Origin: Cecembia calidifontis
GTDB taxonomy: Bacteria > Bacteroidota > Bacteroidia > Cytophagales > Cyclobacteriaceae
Direction of reading: 5' to 3'
Length of the DNA stretch: 64,000 bases
NCBI RefSeq assembly: GCF_004216715.1
Contig: NZ_SGXG01000001.1
Span: forward strand, 4,262,501 to 4,326,500
Numbering within the stretch: the stretch's first letter is position 1; every line of letters begins with the position of its first letter. The notes beneath the pieces were generated by a model. That model was given only the letters and a program-made list of their open reading frames with translations, was not told the DNA's origin and made no database searches. A program made the translations under genes and the position numbers. Positions 16,963 through 25,678 of this stretch are shown piece after piece.

Positions 16963-17415
16963 ATGAAAAAGAACATCATTTTCACCATCGCATTCCTTGG
17001 AGGAATGCTGCTGGCAGCACATGGGCTCTTGGCTCAGCCAAGCAGCAAAACAGAGCAACGCCTCATCCACATCAATGGAAAAGGCGAGGTATCGGATGAC
17101 CGGGGCACCAAACTCGGATACATCAGTAAAGAAGACATAGTCTTTAACAATCAGAATCAAAAACTGGGCTTTATCAAAAACGGCAAAGTGTATGATGCCG
17201 AAGGTAATCCCCTTGGCAAAGCCAAAAAAGATGGTCGCTATTACAACAACGATGGAGTATTCATTCTGAGCACCAAAACGATGGGTGATAAATGTGAAAT
17301 CCTGGATCCAGAAGGTCACAAAAAAGGCACGGTACACAAAAACTATAAACTACATGCGTGTGCTGCTCACTGTTTCTTCTTGGAACAGGAAATGAAAAAA
17401 GAGGAAGATAAGTAA
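16963..17415 (+). CDS. Periplasmic repeat protein, beta-flower-like, with Cys/His tail
   Basis: A 150-aa protein with a signal peptide ending at GLLAQ (residue 25). The mature part repeats a short strand-turn unit with a glycine (TKLGYISKED, QKLGFIKNGKVYD, NPLGKAKKDGRYY), reminiscent of the five-fold beta-flower proteins of Bacteroidota. The C-terminus CAAHCFFLEQE offers a C-x-x-x-C ligand pair. It lies inside the copper cluster, 77 nt after the DUF3347 gene. A metal-related periplasmic role is inferred. Confidence 0.6.
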   Translation: MKKNIIFTIAFLGGMLLAAHGLLAQPSSKTEQRLIHINGKGEVSDDRGTKLGYISKEDIVFNNQNQKLGFIKNGKVYDAEGNPLGKAKKDGRYYNNDGVFILSTKTMGDKCEILDPEGHKKGTVHKNYKLHACAAHCFFLEQEMKKEEDK

Positions 17416-17511
17416 AAAGTAAAGCCCTGTTGGAGAGTGGCCTTTGTGCAGGTGTAGTCTTGCATCCTACACTGCCGCCACTCTTCCATCAGGCACCAAA
17501 CTCTTAATACG

Positions 17512-17949
17512 ATGAAAACGAGAAAACACAACGCTAGTCCAAAGTCATTGCGCAAAGACAAACTAGTGGCTTATCTGACCTTGGTATCACTGATAGTTGT
17601 AGCTACTGTAGCGGTGTTTTGGATTCAGGGTTACCGCATAGGCTCATCGGTTGGTATAGCCACTGATGAGATAAAGACTCCAATTGACCCAAGCTTAGTA
17701 TGTATGGTCAATGACGCCTATATGGGTGTAGCCCAAATCCCTGTACCGGTCAATGGCAAAACCTATTATGGTTGCTGCGAAATGTGCGTGGATAAGCTCA
17801 ACAATATAGAAAGTGCAAGGATCGCCATCGACCCTTTTAGTGGCAATCAGGTAGATAAATCGGAAGCATTTATTGTAGTGACTAACACGCAAGGCGCAGT
17901 TGCATACTTTGAATCAGAGGCTAATTACAGCGCATTTAAGAAAAACTAA
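17512..17949 (+). CDS. Membrane-anchored TRASH/YHS-like protein
   Basis: A 145-aa protein with one N-terminal transmembrane helix (about 19-42) and an exported domain. VCMVNDAYM and the later YYGCCEMCVDKL resemble the C-x(n)-C-x(2)-C arrangement of TRASH and YHS metal-binding domains found in copper-handling proteins. The tail ends YFESEANYSAFKKN. It lies between the beta-flower-like gene and the DUF2231 gene. Cu(I) binding is likely; the partner is unknown. Confidence 0.65.
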   Translation: MKTRKHNASPKSLRKDKLVAYLTLVSLIVVATVAVFWIQGYRIGSSVGIATDEIKTPIDPSLVCMVNDAYMGVAQIPVPVNGKTYYGCCEMCVDKLNNIESARIAIDPFSGNQVDKSEAFIVVTNTQGAVAYFESEANYSAFKKN

Positions 17950-17973
17950 AAACAATCCTGTAACCCCAAATCT

Positions 17974-18672
17974 ATGAAATTGACAATGAAAAATACTCTA
18001 AAAGCAGTTGTACTGGTACTATTTGATACAGCAACCGTATCGGCTCATGACGGCCACAAAAGCAAACAAGACAGTACCGCCCAACAAGCGGATACCGTGA
18101 TGAATGCTCATTCCACCGAGGAAGGGCATAAAGACCACACCCATACCAGCGAGGCAGACAGCCATGATGCGCATCCACAAGATGCACACCACGAAAAAAA
18201 GGTTAAGGCTGACCTTGCGGACTTTCCCACAATTCATCCGTTAATTGTGCATTTCGCTATTGTATTGCTGATTGTGGGAGCCATTCTGGCGGTCGTCAAC
18301 ATCTTTTTCATCAAAAGGGAATTGGCGTGGACAGCATTCGCTATGGTGCTGGTAGGTTTTGTAGCTGCCTACTTAGCTGGCAGATACTTCCATCCGCATA
18401 CTCACGGACTAACAGAACATGCCAAGCTCGTATTGGAACAACACGACTTCTGGGCTGACTGGACAATCAATCTTGGGTTTATCGGCCTGCTGTTACAAGG
18501 GATCAATCTATTTATTTTCAAATCGAAAAGATGGGCAATGGCTATTGTGGCAGTTGTGCTATTGAGCGCAGCGTATGCTGTAGCACAGGCAGGGCATTAC
18601 GGAGCACAATTGGTACACATAGAAGGTGTAGGGCCGGAAGGTAAATTTTTGGAACTGGAGCATGACCATTAA
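17974..18672 (+). CDS. DUF2231-like membrane protein with His-rich leader
   Basis: A 232-aa protein. After a signal or anchor segment (residues 5-24) comes a periplasmic tract of about 50 residues rich in His, Asp and Ser (HDGHKS, HKDHTHTSEADSHDAH). Four transmembrane helices follow (about 90-112, 118-138, 165-183 and 190-207), as in DUF2231. HPLIVHF near residue 89 is typical of that family. The His tract should bind divalent or cuprous metal. A second Met at residue 5 (17986) could be the start. Confidence 0.7.
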   Translation: MKLTMKNTLKAVVLVLFDTATVSAHDGHKSKQDSTAQQADTVMNAHSTEEGHKDHTHTSEADSHDAHPQDAHHEKKVKADLADFPTIHPLIVHFAIVLLIVGAILAVVNIFFIKRELAWTAFAMVLVGFVAAYLAGRYFHPHTHGLTEHAKLVLEQHDFWADWTINLGFIGLLLQGINLFIFKSKRWAMAIVAVVLLSAAYAVAQAGHYGAQLVHIEGVGPEGKFLELEHDH

Positions 18673-18691
18673 TTGACTTGAAATTACCAGT

Positions 18692-19594
18692 ATGCCTGGG
18701 CTATTTTTTGATTCGGTACTTACCTGTCCGGTATGCGGCCAGAAGCAGGTTTGTAGAATACCTTATAACGTGCGGTCGGATAGCTTCATTTGTAAGGGAT
18801 GTGAATGCGAGATTACAGTTCCAGGCGATCAGTGCTGCATTTTTTGTGCATTCGGCTCTCATAAATGCTTAGTCAGCCAAGGCTGGGAGAAATTAGAACA
18901 AAAACAATTAAGAGAAAAAATGAAAAATCAGGAACATAAAGTTGAGAAGGAATTCATTCCTGCTTTAGGCTATAATTTCCTTACCGGCCTCTATGACACC
19001 ACCATAAGGCTGACCATGCCTGAAAAGAAATTCAGGAACCAGCTGATACAGAAGCTGGATCCTCAAGCGGATGAAACGATACTCGAATTTGGTTTTGGTT
19101 CAGGAGCCAATCTGGCGATTGCCTCTTCACGGTCTCCCAACACTTCATTTTTCGGATTAGACATTGACCCGAAGGTAAGGGAGATAGCCTTTTCAAAGCT
19201 CAAAAACAAAGACATTCTGGTTGAACTTCAACTTTACAACGGGGGCATTTTTCCGTACAATGATGCTGTTTTTGACAAGGCATATAGTTGTCTGGTATTT
19301 CACCAATTGGACGATGAAACAAAAGCACATTGTTTAAGGGAAATCCACTGGGTTCTAAAGCCTGGCGGCAAGCTCATCATTGGCGATTGGGGCAAGGCAA
19401 AAAACCGATGGATGCGCACAGTTTTTTACACCGTGCAGCTTCTGGACGGTTTCAAAACCACTACGGCCAATGTAAAGGGCTTGCTGCCGGATTACATCCG
19501 TGAGGCAGGTTTCTCGGATGTGGAGGAAACGGGTTTTATCAATACCCGAATCGGGTCATTTTGCTATTATGAGGGGATAAAGATGGAGAAATGA
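18692..19594 (+). CDS. Cys-rich GDCC-like domain fused to a SAM-dependent methyltransferase
   Basis: A 300-aa fusion. Residues about 10-65 form a Cys-rich domain (TCPVCGQ, FICKGCECE, GDQCCIFCAFG) clearly related to the separate 70-aa protein at 3716. A charged helix leads to a class I methyltransferase (about 85-298) with motif I ILEFGFGSGANLA near 131, an acidic end of strand 2 (FGLDIDPKV), and ILKPGGKL-like motif (VLKPGGKLII) near 226. The context is metal resistance, so methylation of a thiol, metalloid or metal-bound ligand is conceivable, but it lacks the Cys pattern of ArsM and the substrate is unknown. It overlaps the next gene by 4 nt. Confidence 0.8.
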   Translation: MPGLFFDSVLTCPVCGQKQVCRIPYNVRSDSFICKGCECEITVPGDQCCIFCAFGSHKCLVSQGWEKLEQKQLREKMKNQEHKVEKEFIPALGYNFLTGLYDTTIRLTMPEKKFRNQLIQKLDPQADETILEFGFGSGANLAIASSRSPNTSFFGLDIDPKVREIAFSKLKNKDILVELQLYNGGIFPYNDAVFDKAYSCLVFHQLDDETKAHCLREIHWVLKPGGKLIIGDWGKAKNRWMRTVFYTVQLLDGFKTTTANVKGLLPDYIREAGFSDVEETGFINTRIGSFCYYEGIKMEK

Positions 19595-20304
19595 AACGAA
19601 ACAGAAACTACTACATCCGCAAAACGCACCGGTATCTGGGGCTTTTTATAGGCATTCAGTTTATTGGGTGGACGATCAGTGGCCTCTATTTTAGTTGGAC
19701 GGATATTGACAAAATCCATGGAGACCAGTTCCATCGTGAACATGTAATGACGCATTCACCCCCGGACTTAATCAGTCCGGCTCAGTTAGATTCAACGCTT
19801 GGTATTTCATCCCTTGAGCTTCGCTACATCAATCACCAACCGCATTATTGGGTCAACGATAGTCTGCTCTACAATGCCCAGACCGGGCAAATCAAAAAGG
19901 GCATAACCGAAACGGAGGCGGTCGAAATCGCACAGAACCATCTCGTAAAAAACCTGAAAATCCTGAAAACCGAATGGATTACTGAAACCGACAACCATCA
20001 TGAATACCGTGGCAGGCCGCTACCAGCCTGGGCTGTCCACTTTGATCATCCCGAAAAACTGGTAGCGTATATTGATGCCTCCAATGGCCGCTTTGAGCGG
20101 GTAAGGCACAACAGTTGGCGTTGGTTCGATTTTCTCTGGATGTTTCACACCATGGATTATGCCGGGCGGGACAACTTTAACAATTGGCTGCTCAGGGCAT
20201 TTTCAGTCTTTGGCCTTTTTACAGTGCTTTCAGGCTTTACACTTTACGCAGTATCCTCTAAAACTTTTATAAAAACCACTTCAAAACGTAAAAGGAAAAA
20301 ATGA
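19591..20304 (+). CDS. PepSY-associated transmembrane protein
   Basis: A 237-aa inner-membrane protein with one N-terminal helix (about 15-35, with YLGLFIGIQFIGW), a periplasmic PepSY-like region (about 60-175, with AVEIAQNHL and VAYIDASNGRFERV) and a C-terminal helix (about 203-222). WRWFDFLWMFHTMDY is the typical segment before the last helix. Such proteins often accompany iron or copper redox and uptake genes. It overlaps the methyltransferase stop (ATGA) and touches the DUF2911 gene. Confidence 0.75.
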   Translation: MKRNRNYYIRKTHRYLGLFIGIQFIGWTISGLYFSWTDIDKIHGDQFHREHVMTHSPPDLISPAQLDSTLGISSLELRYINHQPHYWVNDSLLYNAQTGQIKKGITETEAVEIAQNHLVKNLKILKTEWITETDNHHEYRGRPLPAWAVHFDHPEKLVAYIDASNGRFERVRHNSWRWFDFLWMFHTMDYAGRDNFNNWLLRAFSVFGLFTVLSGFTLYAVSSKTFIKTTSKRKRKK

Positions 20305-20886
20305 TGAACAAATTGATTTACACACTTGCACTGGGATTGCTAATCGCATCCTGCCAAAACAAAAAAAAACGAACAAGGTGGTCACGAACACCACCAGCCT
20401 GAAGCTGCATCCGCCACGCAACCCGAAAATTCAAAAAAGAGCATCCCTCAGGAAGCGCATGGCAATGTGGGTAATGCCCATGTTTCTGTGTACTACCACT
20501 CACCTGCGGTTCGAAGTAGGGTCATTTGGGGCGGCCTGGTACCTTATGAAGAAGTTTGGGTTGCGGGTGCCCACAGTGCTACCAGCGTGGAGTTTTCCAA
20601 AGCAATCAAGATAGCAGGTACGACCATCCCCAAAGGCAAATATGCCTTCTTTACCATTCCCGGACAGGAACGCTGGACATTGATCCTGAACAAAAACTGG
20701 GAGCAGCACCTGGCTGATGATTACGATCAGGCAGAGGATGTCATCAGGATAGAAGTAACTCCTGAAACAGGAATGCCCCTTGCCGAGCGGCTTACTTATA
20801 CCATTGAAGAAAAGGGAGAGGGCTCAGGCGCTATACGCATGTCATGGGAGAAGCTAAGTGTTTCCCTTCCATTTAAAACAGATTAA
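20301..20886 (+). pseudogene. DUF2911 lipoprotein, frame broken at an A9 tract
   Basis: The ATG at 20301 starts a lipoprotein signal (LLIASC, lipobox Cys at residue 17). The frame then meets nine A residues (20361-20369) and stops soon after. With eight A residues the frame joins the downstream DUF2911 domain without loss: NEQGGHEHHQPEAAS leads to VSVYYHSPAVRSRVIWGG, GAHSATSVEFSK and IPKGKYAFFTIP. So the gene is whole except for one extra A. It may be a true mutation, transcript slippage restoring the frame, or a base-calling error. DUF2911 proteins are exported and of unknown function. The downstream frame could start on its own at 20467. Confidence 0.8.
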
Positions 20887-20904
20887 CCACTATAATTTTT
20901 TCTC

Positions 20905-22959
20905 ATGGAAAAGCATAATCACGAACACCACAAGCATCATACACACGAGGGTCACCAAAAGAGCCAATCATCAGATCATCAAACCATCAACAAATCAGAC
21001 CATCAGCATGGGCACCATGACCACCATGCCATGATGATCGAAGATTTTAAAAAGCGTTTTTGGATTTCTCTGGTGCTCACCGTACCGATCCTGGCACTAT
21101 CTCATATGATCCAGCAATTACTGGGATTTGAGCTAACCTTTTTTGGTGATCAGTACGTCCTTTTTGGGCTTTCCACCATTGTCTTCTTTTATGGGGGCTG
21201 GCCTTTTCTCAAAGGACTTTGGGACGAGTTGAAGGACAAAAACCCGGGCATGATGACCCTGATTGCAGTGGCCATTACTGTGGCTTATGTGTACAGCTCG
21301 GCTGTGGTGTTTGGCTTGGAGGGGATTGATTTTTTCTGGGAGCTGGCGACCCTTATTGTCATCATGCTGCTGGGGCATTGGATCGAGATGAAATCGGTAA
21401 TGGGTGCATCAAGAGCGCTCGAATTACTGGTGCAGATGATGCCTTCCGAAGCTCATTTGGTTCAGGGAGACCAAATCAAGGACATCAAGGTTGATCAACT
21501 GAAAAAGGAGGATATCATCCTGATAAAAGCCAATGAAAAAATACCTGCGGACGGTACAGTGGTGGATGGGGAAAGCCACCTGGACGAAAGCATGCTCACC
21601 GGTGAGAGCAAGCCGGTGAAAAAATCCAAGGGCGACCCGGTCATTGGCGGATCAGTAAATGGCAGCCAATCCATCAAGGTGAAAGTGTCCAAAACCGGCA
21701 AAGAGAGCTACCTAAACAAAGTGATCACCTTGGTGGAAGAGGCTCAGAAAGCCAAATCCAAAACCCAAAATCTGGCCAACATTGCCGCCAGATGGCTCAC
21801 GTTCATTGCCATTGGTGCCGGTACGATTACACTAGTAACCTGGATCAGTCTGGGCAAACCGTTGGACTTTGCCCTGGAGCGGATGGTGACCGTCATGGTC
21901 ATTTCATGTCCACACGCACTGGGTTTGGCTATTCCACTCGTGGTAGCCATTTCTACGGCTGTTTCCGCAAGCAAAGGCTTGCTGATCCGTAACCGTACCG
22001 CTTTTGAAAATGCCCGGAAGATTACCGCAATGGTATTTGACAAAACCGGGACACTGACCGAAGGAAAGTTTGGGGTTTCCCGCCATGAGAGTCTGTCGGA
22101 TGACATAGCCAAAGAGGAGCTTTTGTCATTTGTCGCTTCGCTAGAACAGCAATCGGAGCATCCCATAGCGCAGGGAATTGTGAAAGCAGCGAAAGAGGCA
22201 AAACTAAAACTGAAAAAGGTAGAAAATTTTGAATCGCTGACGGCCAAGGGTATTCAGGGCAAGATCGATGGGAAAAGCTGGAAGGTGGTCAGCCCAAGGT
22301 ACCTGAAGGAAAACAAAATAGAGATACCAGAAAAAGCTGGCTCTGATGCAGCTGAAACCATAGTGTTTGCCCTCAGGGAAGAAAAACTTATTGGGTTCAT
22401 TGCCCTGTCGGATAAGATCAGGGAAGAAAGCTCCAAGGCCATCGAAACGCTTCGGGAAAAAGGTATGAAACTGTATATGGCCACTGGTGACAATGAGAAA
22501 ACGGCCAAAGCAGTAAGCGATAAACTTGGGCTGGATGGCTACTATAGCGAGGTGCTTCCACACCAAAAAGTAGAGATTATCAAGAAGCTTCAGAAGGAAG
22601 GCCACTTTGTGGCTATGACGGGTGATGGGGTAAATGATGCCCCTGCATTGGCACAAGCCAATGTGGGCATTGCTGTAGGTTCCGGTACCGATGTGGCTGC
22701 CGAGACAGCCGATATCATATTGGTCAACAGCAACCCAAAAGACATTGCCAACCTGGTACTGTTTGGCAGGGCCACCTACAACAAAATGATCCAGAACCTC
22801 GCTTGGGCTACCGGCTACAACGCGATTGCATTGCCGCTGGCCACAGGCTTTATTCCAGGTCTGGTGATCAGTCCTGCAATAGGTGCAGTATTCATGAGCC
22901 TGAGTACGGTCATTGTGGCCATTAATGCGCAATTGCTGAAAAGGAAGATGATAAGCTGA
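20905..22959 (+). CDS. copB: P1B-type copper-transporting ATPase with CPH motif (CopB-like)
   Basis: A 684-aa P-type ATPase that exports copper from the cytoplasm. The first 45 residues are a His-rich tail (HNHEHHKHHTHEGH) in place of HMA domains. The membrane ion site is CPH (VISCPHALG, about residue 335), which marks the P1B-3 CopB-like group linked to Cu(II) or Cu(I)/Ag(I), rather than the CPC group. Other motifs are the TGES loop (MLTGESKPV), DKTGTLTEG with the phosphorylated Asp near 379, HP in SEHPIAQG, and TGDGVNDAPAL. Length and order are normal. It is the last gene of the metal cluster and is followed by a terminator. Confidence 0.92.
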   Translation: MEKHNHEHHKHHTHEGHQKSQSSDHQTINKSDHQHGHHDHHAMMIEDFKKRFWISLVLTVPILALSHMIQQLLGFELTFFGDQYVLFGLSTIVFFYGGWPFLKGLWDELKDKNPGMMTLIAVAITVAYVYSSAVVFGLEGIDFFWELATLIVIMLLGHWIEMKSVMGASRALELLVQMMPSEAHLVQGDQIKDIKVDQLKKEDIILIKANEKIPADGTVVDGESHLDESMLTGESKPVKKSKGDPVIGGSVNGSQSIKVKVSKTGKESYLNKVITLVEEAQKAKSKTQNLANIAARWLTFIAIGAGTITLVTWISLGKPLDFALERMVTVMVISCPHALGLAIPLVVAISTAVSASKGLLIRNRTAFENARKITAMVFDKTGTLTEGKFGVSRHESLSDDIAKEELLSFVASLEQQSEHPIAQGIVKAAKEAKLKLKKVENFESLTAKGIQGKIDGKSWKVVSPRYLKENKIEIPEKAGSDAAETIVFALREEKLIGFIALSDKIREESSKAIETLREKGMKLYMATGDNEKTAKAVSDKLGLDGYYSEVLPHQKVEIIKKLQKEGHFVAMTGDGVNDAPALAQANVGIAVGSGTDVAAETADIILVNSNPKDIANLVLFGRATYNKMIQNLAWATGYNAIALPLATGFIPGLVISPAIGAVFMSLSTVIVAINAQLLKRKMIS

Positions 22960-22967
22960 GGCCATAC

Positions 22968-22996
22968 CCCCTTCCGCTGTGGAAGGGGATTTTATT
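22968..22996 (+). terminator. Terminator after the copper cluster
   Basis: Stem CCCCTTCC (22968-22975) / GGAAGGGG (22981-22988), 5-nt loop, followed by ATTTTATT. Confidence 0.8.
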
Positions 22997-23036
22997 AAGA
23001 TACTATGCGAAATAAGAAACTTTCTATAATTCAAAT

Positions 23037-23882
23037 TTGGAGGAGTATTTATTAAAATATGAAGAATTAGAGGATAAGCTTCGAATGATTGATCTGGAAG
23101 AGGACAGCATTCTCAAAAAATCAGAGCAAAGCTTTCAAATAGCCCTTCAGGCAATTAATCAGTTGAGAGATGATTTGAAGGGTGATCGATTGCGTTTACA
23201 AAGCGATGAAATCTCGTTTTTTAAGGAAATTAAGCCAAAATTTGTTAGTAAGCTCATCTACCACCTCAGTGTGTTCAATATCGAAACCAACAAACCCAAC
23301 GGAGGAATCAAGGTAAAACGTAAATACTATCAGAATGAGCTAGACAAGCTCAAACGGTATTTTGATAATAACCTGGAATTTTACCGCTATTACCGTACCC
23401 ACAGCAACTACCTAGACCACAAGTATTTTGTCCGTGGCAAGCAAGATATACGCTTAACCCTTGATTCATTTTTTTTCGAGACTGATCCAAATTTCTCTAC
23501 CAGCCACGATTTCAAGGTTTCTAACATTCTTGCAAATGATTTGCTCAATGTCTATCTGGAAGATGAGTTGAACAAGCTGAGCTTGACAGATTTAAACAAC
23601 GAAAAAACACAAGTCGAACCGAAGGGGAAATTAACATGGACAGAGTCCAAAGTCTCTCTTATCGAACTGATGTATGCTCTTCAGGCTCGTGGAGTGTTCA
23701 ACAATGGCACTGCGGATCTTAAAGAAGTTGCAGCATTTTTTGAAGACACCTTTGGTATCGAATTGGGGCAATATCATCGTACTTTCCTCGAAATTCGCAT
23801 CCGCAAGACCGGACGTACCAAGTTTCTGGACTCCCTCCAGGAAAGTATCATTCGTAGAATGGATGAAGCTGATGAAAAATAG
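23037..23882 (+). CDS. RteC-family protein of a conjugative transposon
   Basis: A 281-aa protein resembling RteC, which in Bacteroides conjugative transposons activates the excision genes. Features are the early FFKEIKPKFVSKLIYH segment, KRYFDNNLEFYRYYRTHSNYLDHKYF in the middle, and the C-terminal winged-helix-like end (TWTESKVSLIELMYALQ, GVFNNGTADLKEVAAFFE). The frame opens at a TTG at 23037; the first ATG at 23085 would drop 16 family-like residues, so TTG is kept with doubt. No RteA/RteB two-component pair is nearby. Its presence supports the mobile-element reading of the region. Confidence 0.75.
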   Translation: MEEYLLKYEELEDKLRMIDLEEDSILKKSEQSFQIALQAINQLRDDLKGDRLRLQSDEISFFKEIKPKFVSKLIYHLSVFNIETNKPNGGIKVKRKYYQNELDKLKRYFDNNLEFYRYYRTHSNYLDHKYFVRGKQDIRLTLDSFFFETDPNFSTSHDFKVSNILANDLLNVYLEDELNKLSLTDLNNEKTQVEPKGKLTWTESKVSLIELMYALQARGVFNNGTADLKEVAAFFEDTFGIELGQYHRTFLEIRIRKTGRTKFLDSLQESIIRRMDEADEK

Positions 23883-23971
23883 GATAAAATCTTTCCGAAC
23901 TTCGGATTAGCTTGTGAATAAAACCCACTAAACGGGAACATCTTCGCTGTTCAATAAACATTTGTTAACAT

Positions 23972-24253
23972 ATGGCAGCAGAAGTAATTACCACAGACGA
24001 CCTGCGTGAGTTCAAGATCGAGCTCCTGGAAGACCTCAAAAGATTACTCAAAGAACATTCCGGTCAGCCTACAAAGAAATGGCTAAAATCCTATGAGGTC
24101 CGCAAGCTTTTGGGCATTTCGCCCGGCACTTTACAGAACCTACGGGTAAACGGCACATTACCCTTTACCAAGATCGGAGGAGTAATCTATTACGACTATG
24201 CGGACATTCAGGCGATGCTCCAGTCCAACAAGTTTCAAAACCGCTTGAGGTAA
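23972..24253 (+). CDS. Excisionase-like helix-turn-helix protein
   Basis: A 93-aa protein. A charged N-terminal helix (about 10-30) is followed by a MerR-like winged HTH (about 38-80) with YEVRKLLGISPGTLQNLR and GVIYYDYADIQAML, the HTH_17 or excisionase pattern common in Bacteroidota integrative elements. It probably binds element DNA near the attachment or replication site. It is 15 nt upstream of the initiator-like gene, so the two are likely co-transcribed. Confidence 0.8.
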   Translation: MAAEVITTDDLREFKIELLEDLKRLLKEHSGQPTKKWLKSYEVRKLLGISPGTLQNLRVNGTLPFTKIGGVIYYDYADIQAMLQSNKFQNRLR

Positions 24254-24268
24254 AGCACATGGCCGGGC

Positions 24269-25030
24269 ATGAACTACATCAAGCACCTTTCCGCAGCGTT
24301 CCAGCAGATGGATGCAGATACCAGGCTCACGCCCTACCATATCAGTTTGTATATGGCCTTGTTCAGGCGATGGAACCTTAACTTTTTCAAGAACCCCATT
24401 TCTGTATCCAGGGATGAGCTGATGAGGTTGTCAAAAATTGGTTCGGTAAATACTTATACCAAGTGCTTGAAGGAGTTGGATCGTTTCGGATTTATCCGAT
24501 ATGAACCTTCCTACAATCCGCACCGGGGCAGCCTCATTTACCTGTCCAGTTTTGATAAAGGTGATGATAAGGGTACTGATACAGGCAGTGAAATAGCTGT
24601 GAGACCTTATACAAACAATACAAACCCTTTAAACTATGAAAACGAAACAAACTTGGGTAAGCGAGCTAAAAATTTTGAGACAAGTTCAAATGATTCGGAA
24701 ATGAAGAAAGAGAAAAGTTCCGCTAAAAGAGAAAGAATGACCGGCTATGGCCCGGAAATTCCACCTCTGGAAGAACATGTCAAAATCTACTTTGATGAAA
24801 AAGGCTATCCATCCGTGGAGGCTGAGAAGTTTTATAATTACTTCCAAAGCAATGGCTGGCTGGTAGGTGGCCGCTCCAAGATGAAAGACTGGAAAGCAGC
24901 CGCCCGCAACTGGATGCTGAACGCTCAAAAATTCAATACCTATGCAAAAGATCAGCGAAACCATCAGCCACGTCCTAAACCCGGAAACCTCCACTCAGGA
25001 ACCGGCAAAGACTATGGCGAGCCACTCTAA
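24269..25030 (+). CDS. Replication-initiator/DnaD-like element protein
   Basis: A 253-aa protein with an N-terminal winged-helix-like region (about 15-95: MALFRRWNL, NTYTKCLKELDRFGFIRY) and a C-terminal segment (about 170-225: FYNYFQSNGWLVG, MKDWKAAARNWM) typical of primosomal or DnaD-like proteins of integrative elements. A variable linker joins them. It overlaps the next ATPase gene by 89 nt if the latter starts at 24942. A role in element replication is likely; the family name is not certain. Confidence 0.6.
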   Translation: MNYIKHLSAAFQQMDADTRLTPYHISLYMALFRRWNLNFFKNPISVSRDELMRLSKIGSVNTYTKCLKELDRFGFIRYEPSYNPHRGSLIYLSSFDKGDDKGTDTGSEIAVRPYTNNTNPLNYENETNLGKRAKNFETSSNDSEMKKEKSSAKRERMTGYGPEIPPLEEHVKIYFDEKGYPSVEAEKFYNYFQSNGWLVGGRSKMKDWKAAARNWMLNAQKFNTYAKDQRNHQPRPKPGNLHSGTGKDYGEPL

Positions 25031-25676
25031 GTCTTGCTCAGAGAGTGTTCAAAGCAACATCATCCAATTCGACAAATGCCTTGAATTTCTGGAGAAAGCA
25101 GGCAAGGCCTACACCAGTCCAAAATTCCGGATATGGAAGGAAGACCACTTGATTATATTCAAACTTCTGGTCTACTTCTACCAGGACAAACCCAATGCTG
25201 AAAAGCACGGCATTGACCTACACAAAGGCATTTTGCTAACCGGCCCGGTCGGTTGTGGCAAAACTTCCCTGATGACCCTTCTACGGTTTATGTTGGCTCC
25301 CAAAGAGCAATACATCATCAAATCCGCTCGTGATATCACCCTGGAATTCATCCAGGACGGCTATCCTGTTATCAACAAATACTCCAAAGCAGCCTTCCAG
25401 CAAACAAGCGGAGAGCTGATCCCTAAAGCCTATTGTTTTGATGACTTGGGCGTGGAATCCAACATCAAGTATTATGGAAACGAAACCAATGTAATGGCCG
25501 AGATTCTTTTGAGCCGCTATGATATGTTCATCAGCCGCCACATGCTCACGCATGCCACGACCAACCTTTCCGCCAGTGAGATAGAGAACTGTTATGGGAA
25601 TAGGGTTAGATCAAGGATGAGGGAGATGATGAACGTGATTGCTTTTGAGAAGGAAGCGAAGGACAAAAGGATATGA
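24942..25676 (+). CDS. DnaC-like AAA ATPase
   Basis: A 244-aa P-loop ATPase. Walker A is TGPVGCGKTSL (about residue 95). Walker B is YCFDDLGVES (about 165). TTNLSASEIENCYGNRVRSRM near 215 carries the sensor-like Asn and the arginine region of DnaC/IstB-type helicase loaders. It would act with the preceding protein in loading a helicase on the element. Start is uncertain: 24942 gives an 89-nt overlap with the previous gene; ATG 25014 (MASHSKSC) would overlap by 17 nt. Confidence 0.75.
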   Translation: MQKISETISHVLNPETSTQEPAKTMASHSKSCSESVQSNIIQFDKCLEFLEKAGKAYTSPKFRIWKEDHLIIFKLLVYFYQDKPNAEKHGIDLHKGILLTGPVGCGKTSLMTLLRFMLAPKEQYIIKSARDITLEFIQDGYPVINKYSKAAFQQTSGELIPKAYCFDDLGVESNIKYYGNETNVMAEILLSRYDMFISRHMLTHATTNLSASEIENCYGNRVRSRMREMMNVIAFEKEAKDKRI

Positions 25677-25678
25677 CG

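Noticed and set aside
18678..18872. 64-codon ORF overlapping the start of the methyltransferase fusion
   Set aside because: Out-of-frame shadow of the Cys-rich domain.
23895..23907. Palindrome TCCGAACTTCGGA after rteC as terminator
   Set aside because: The loop is one base and no T run follows.
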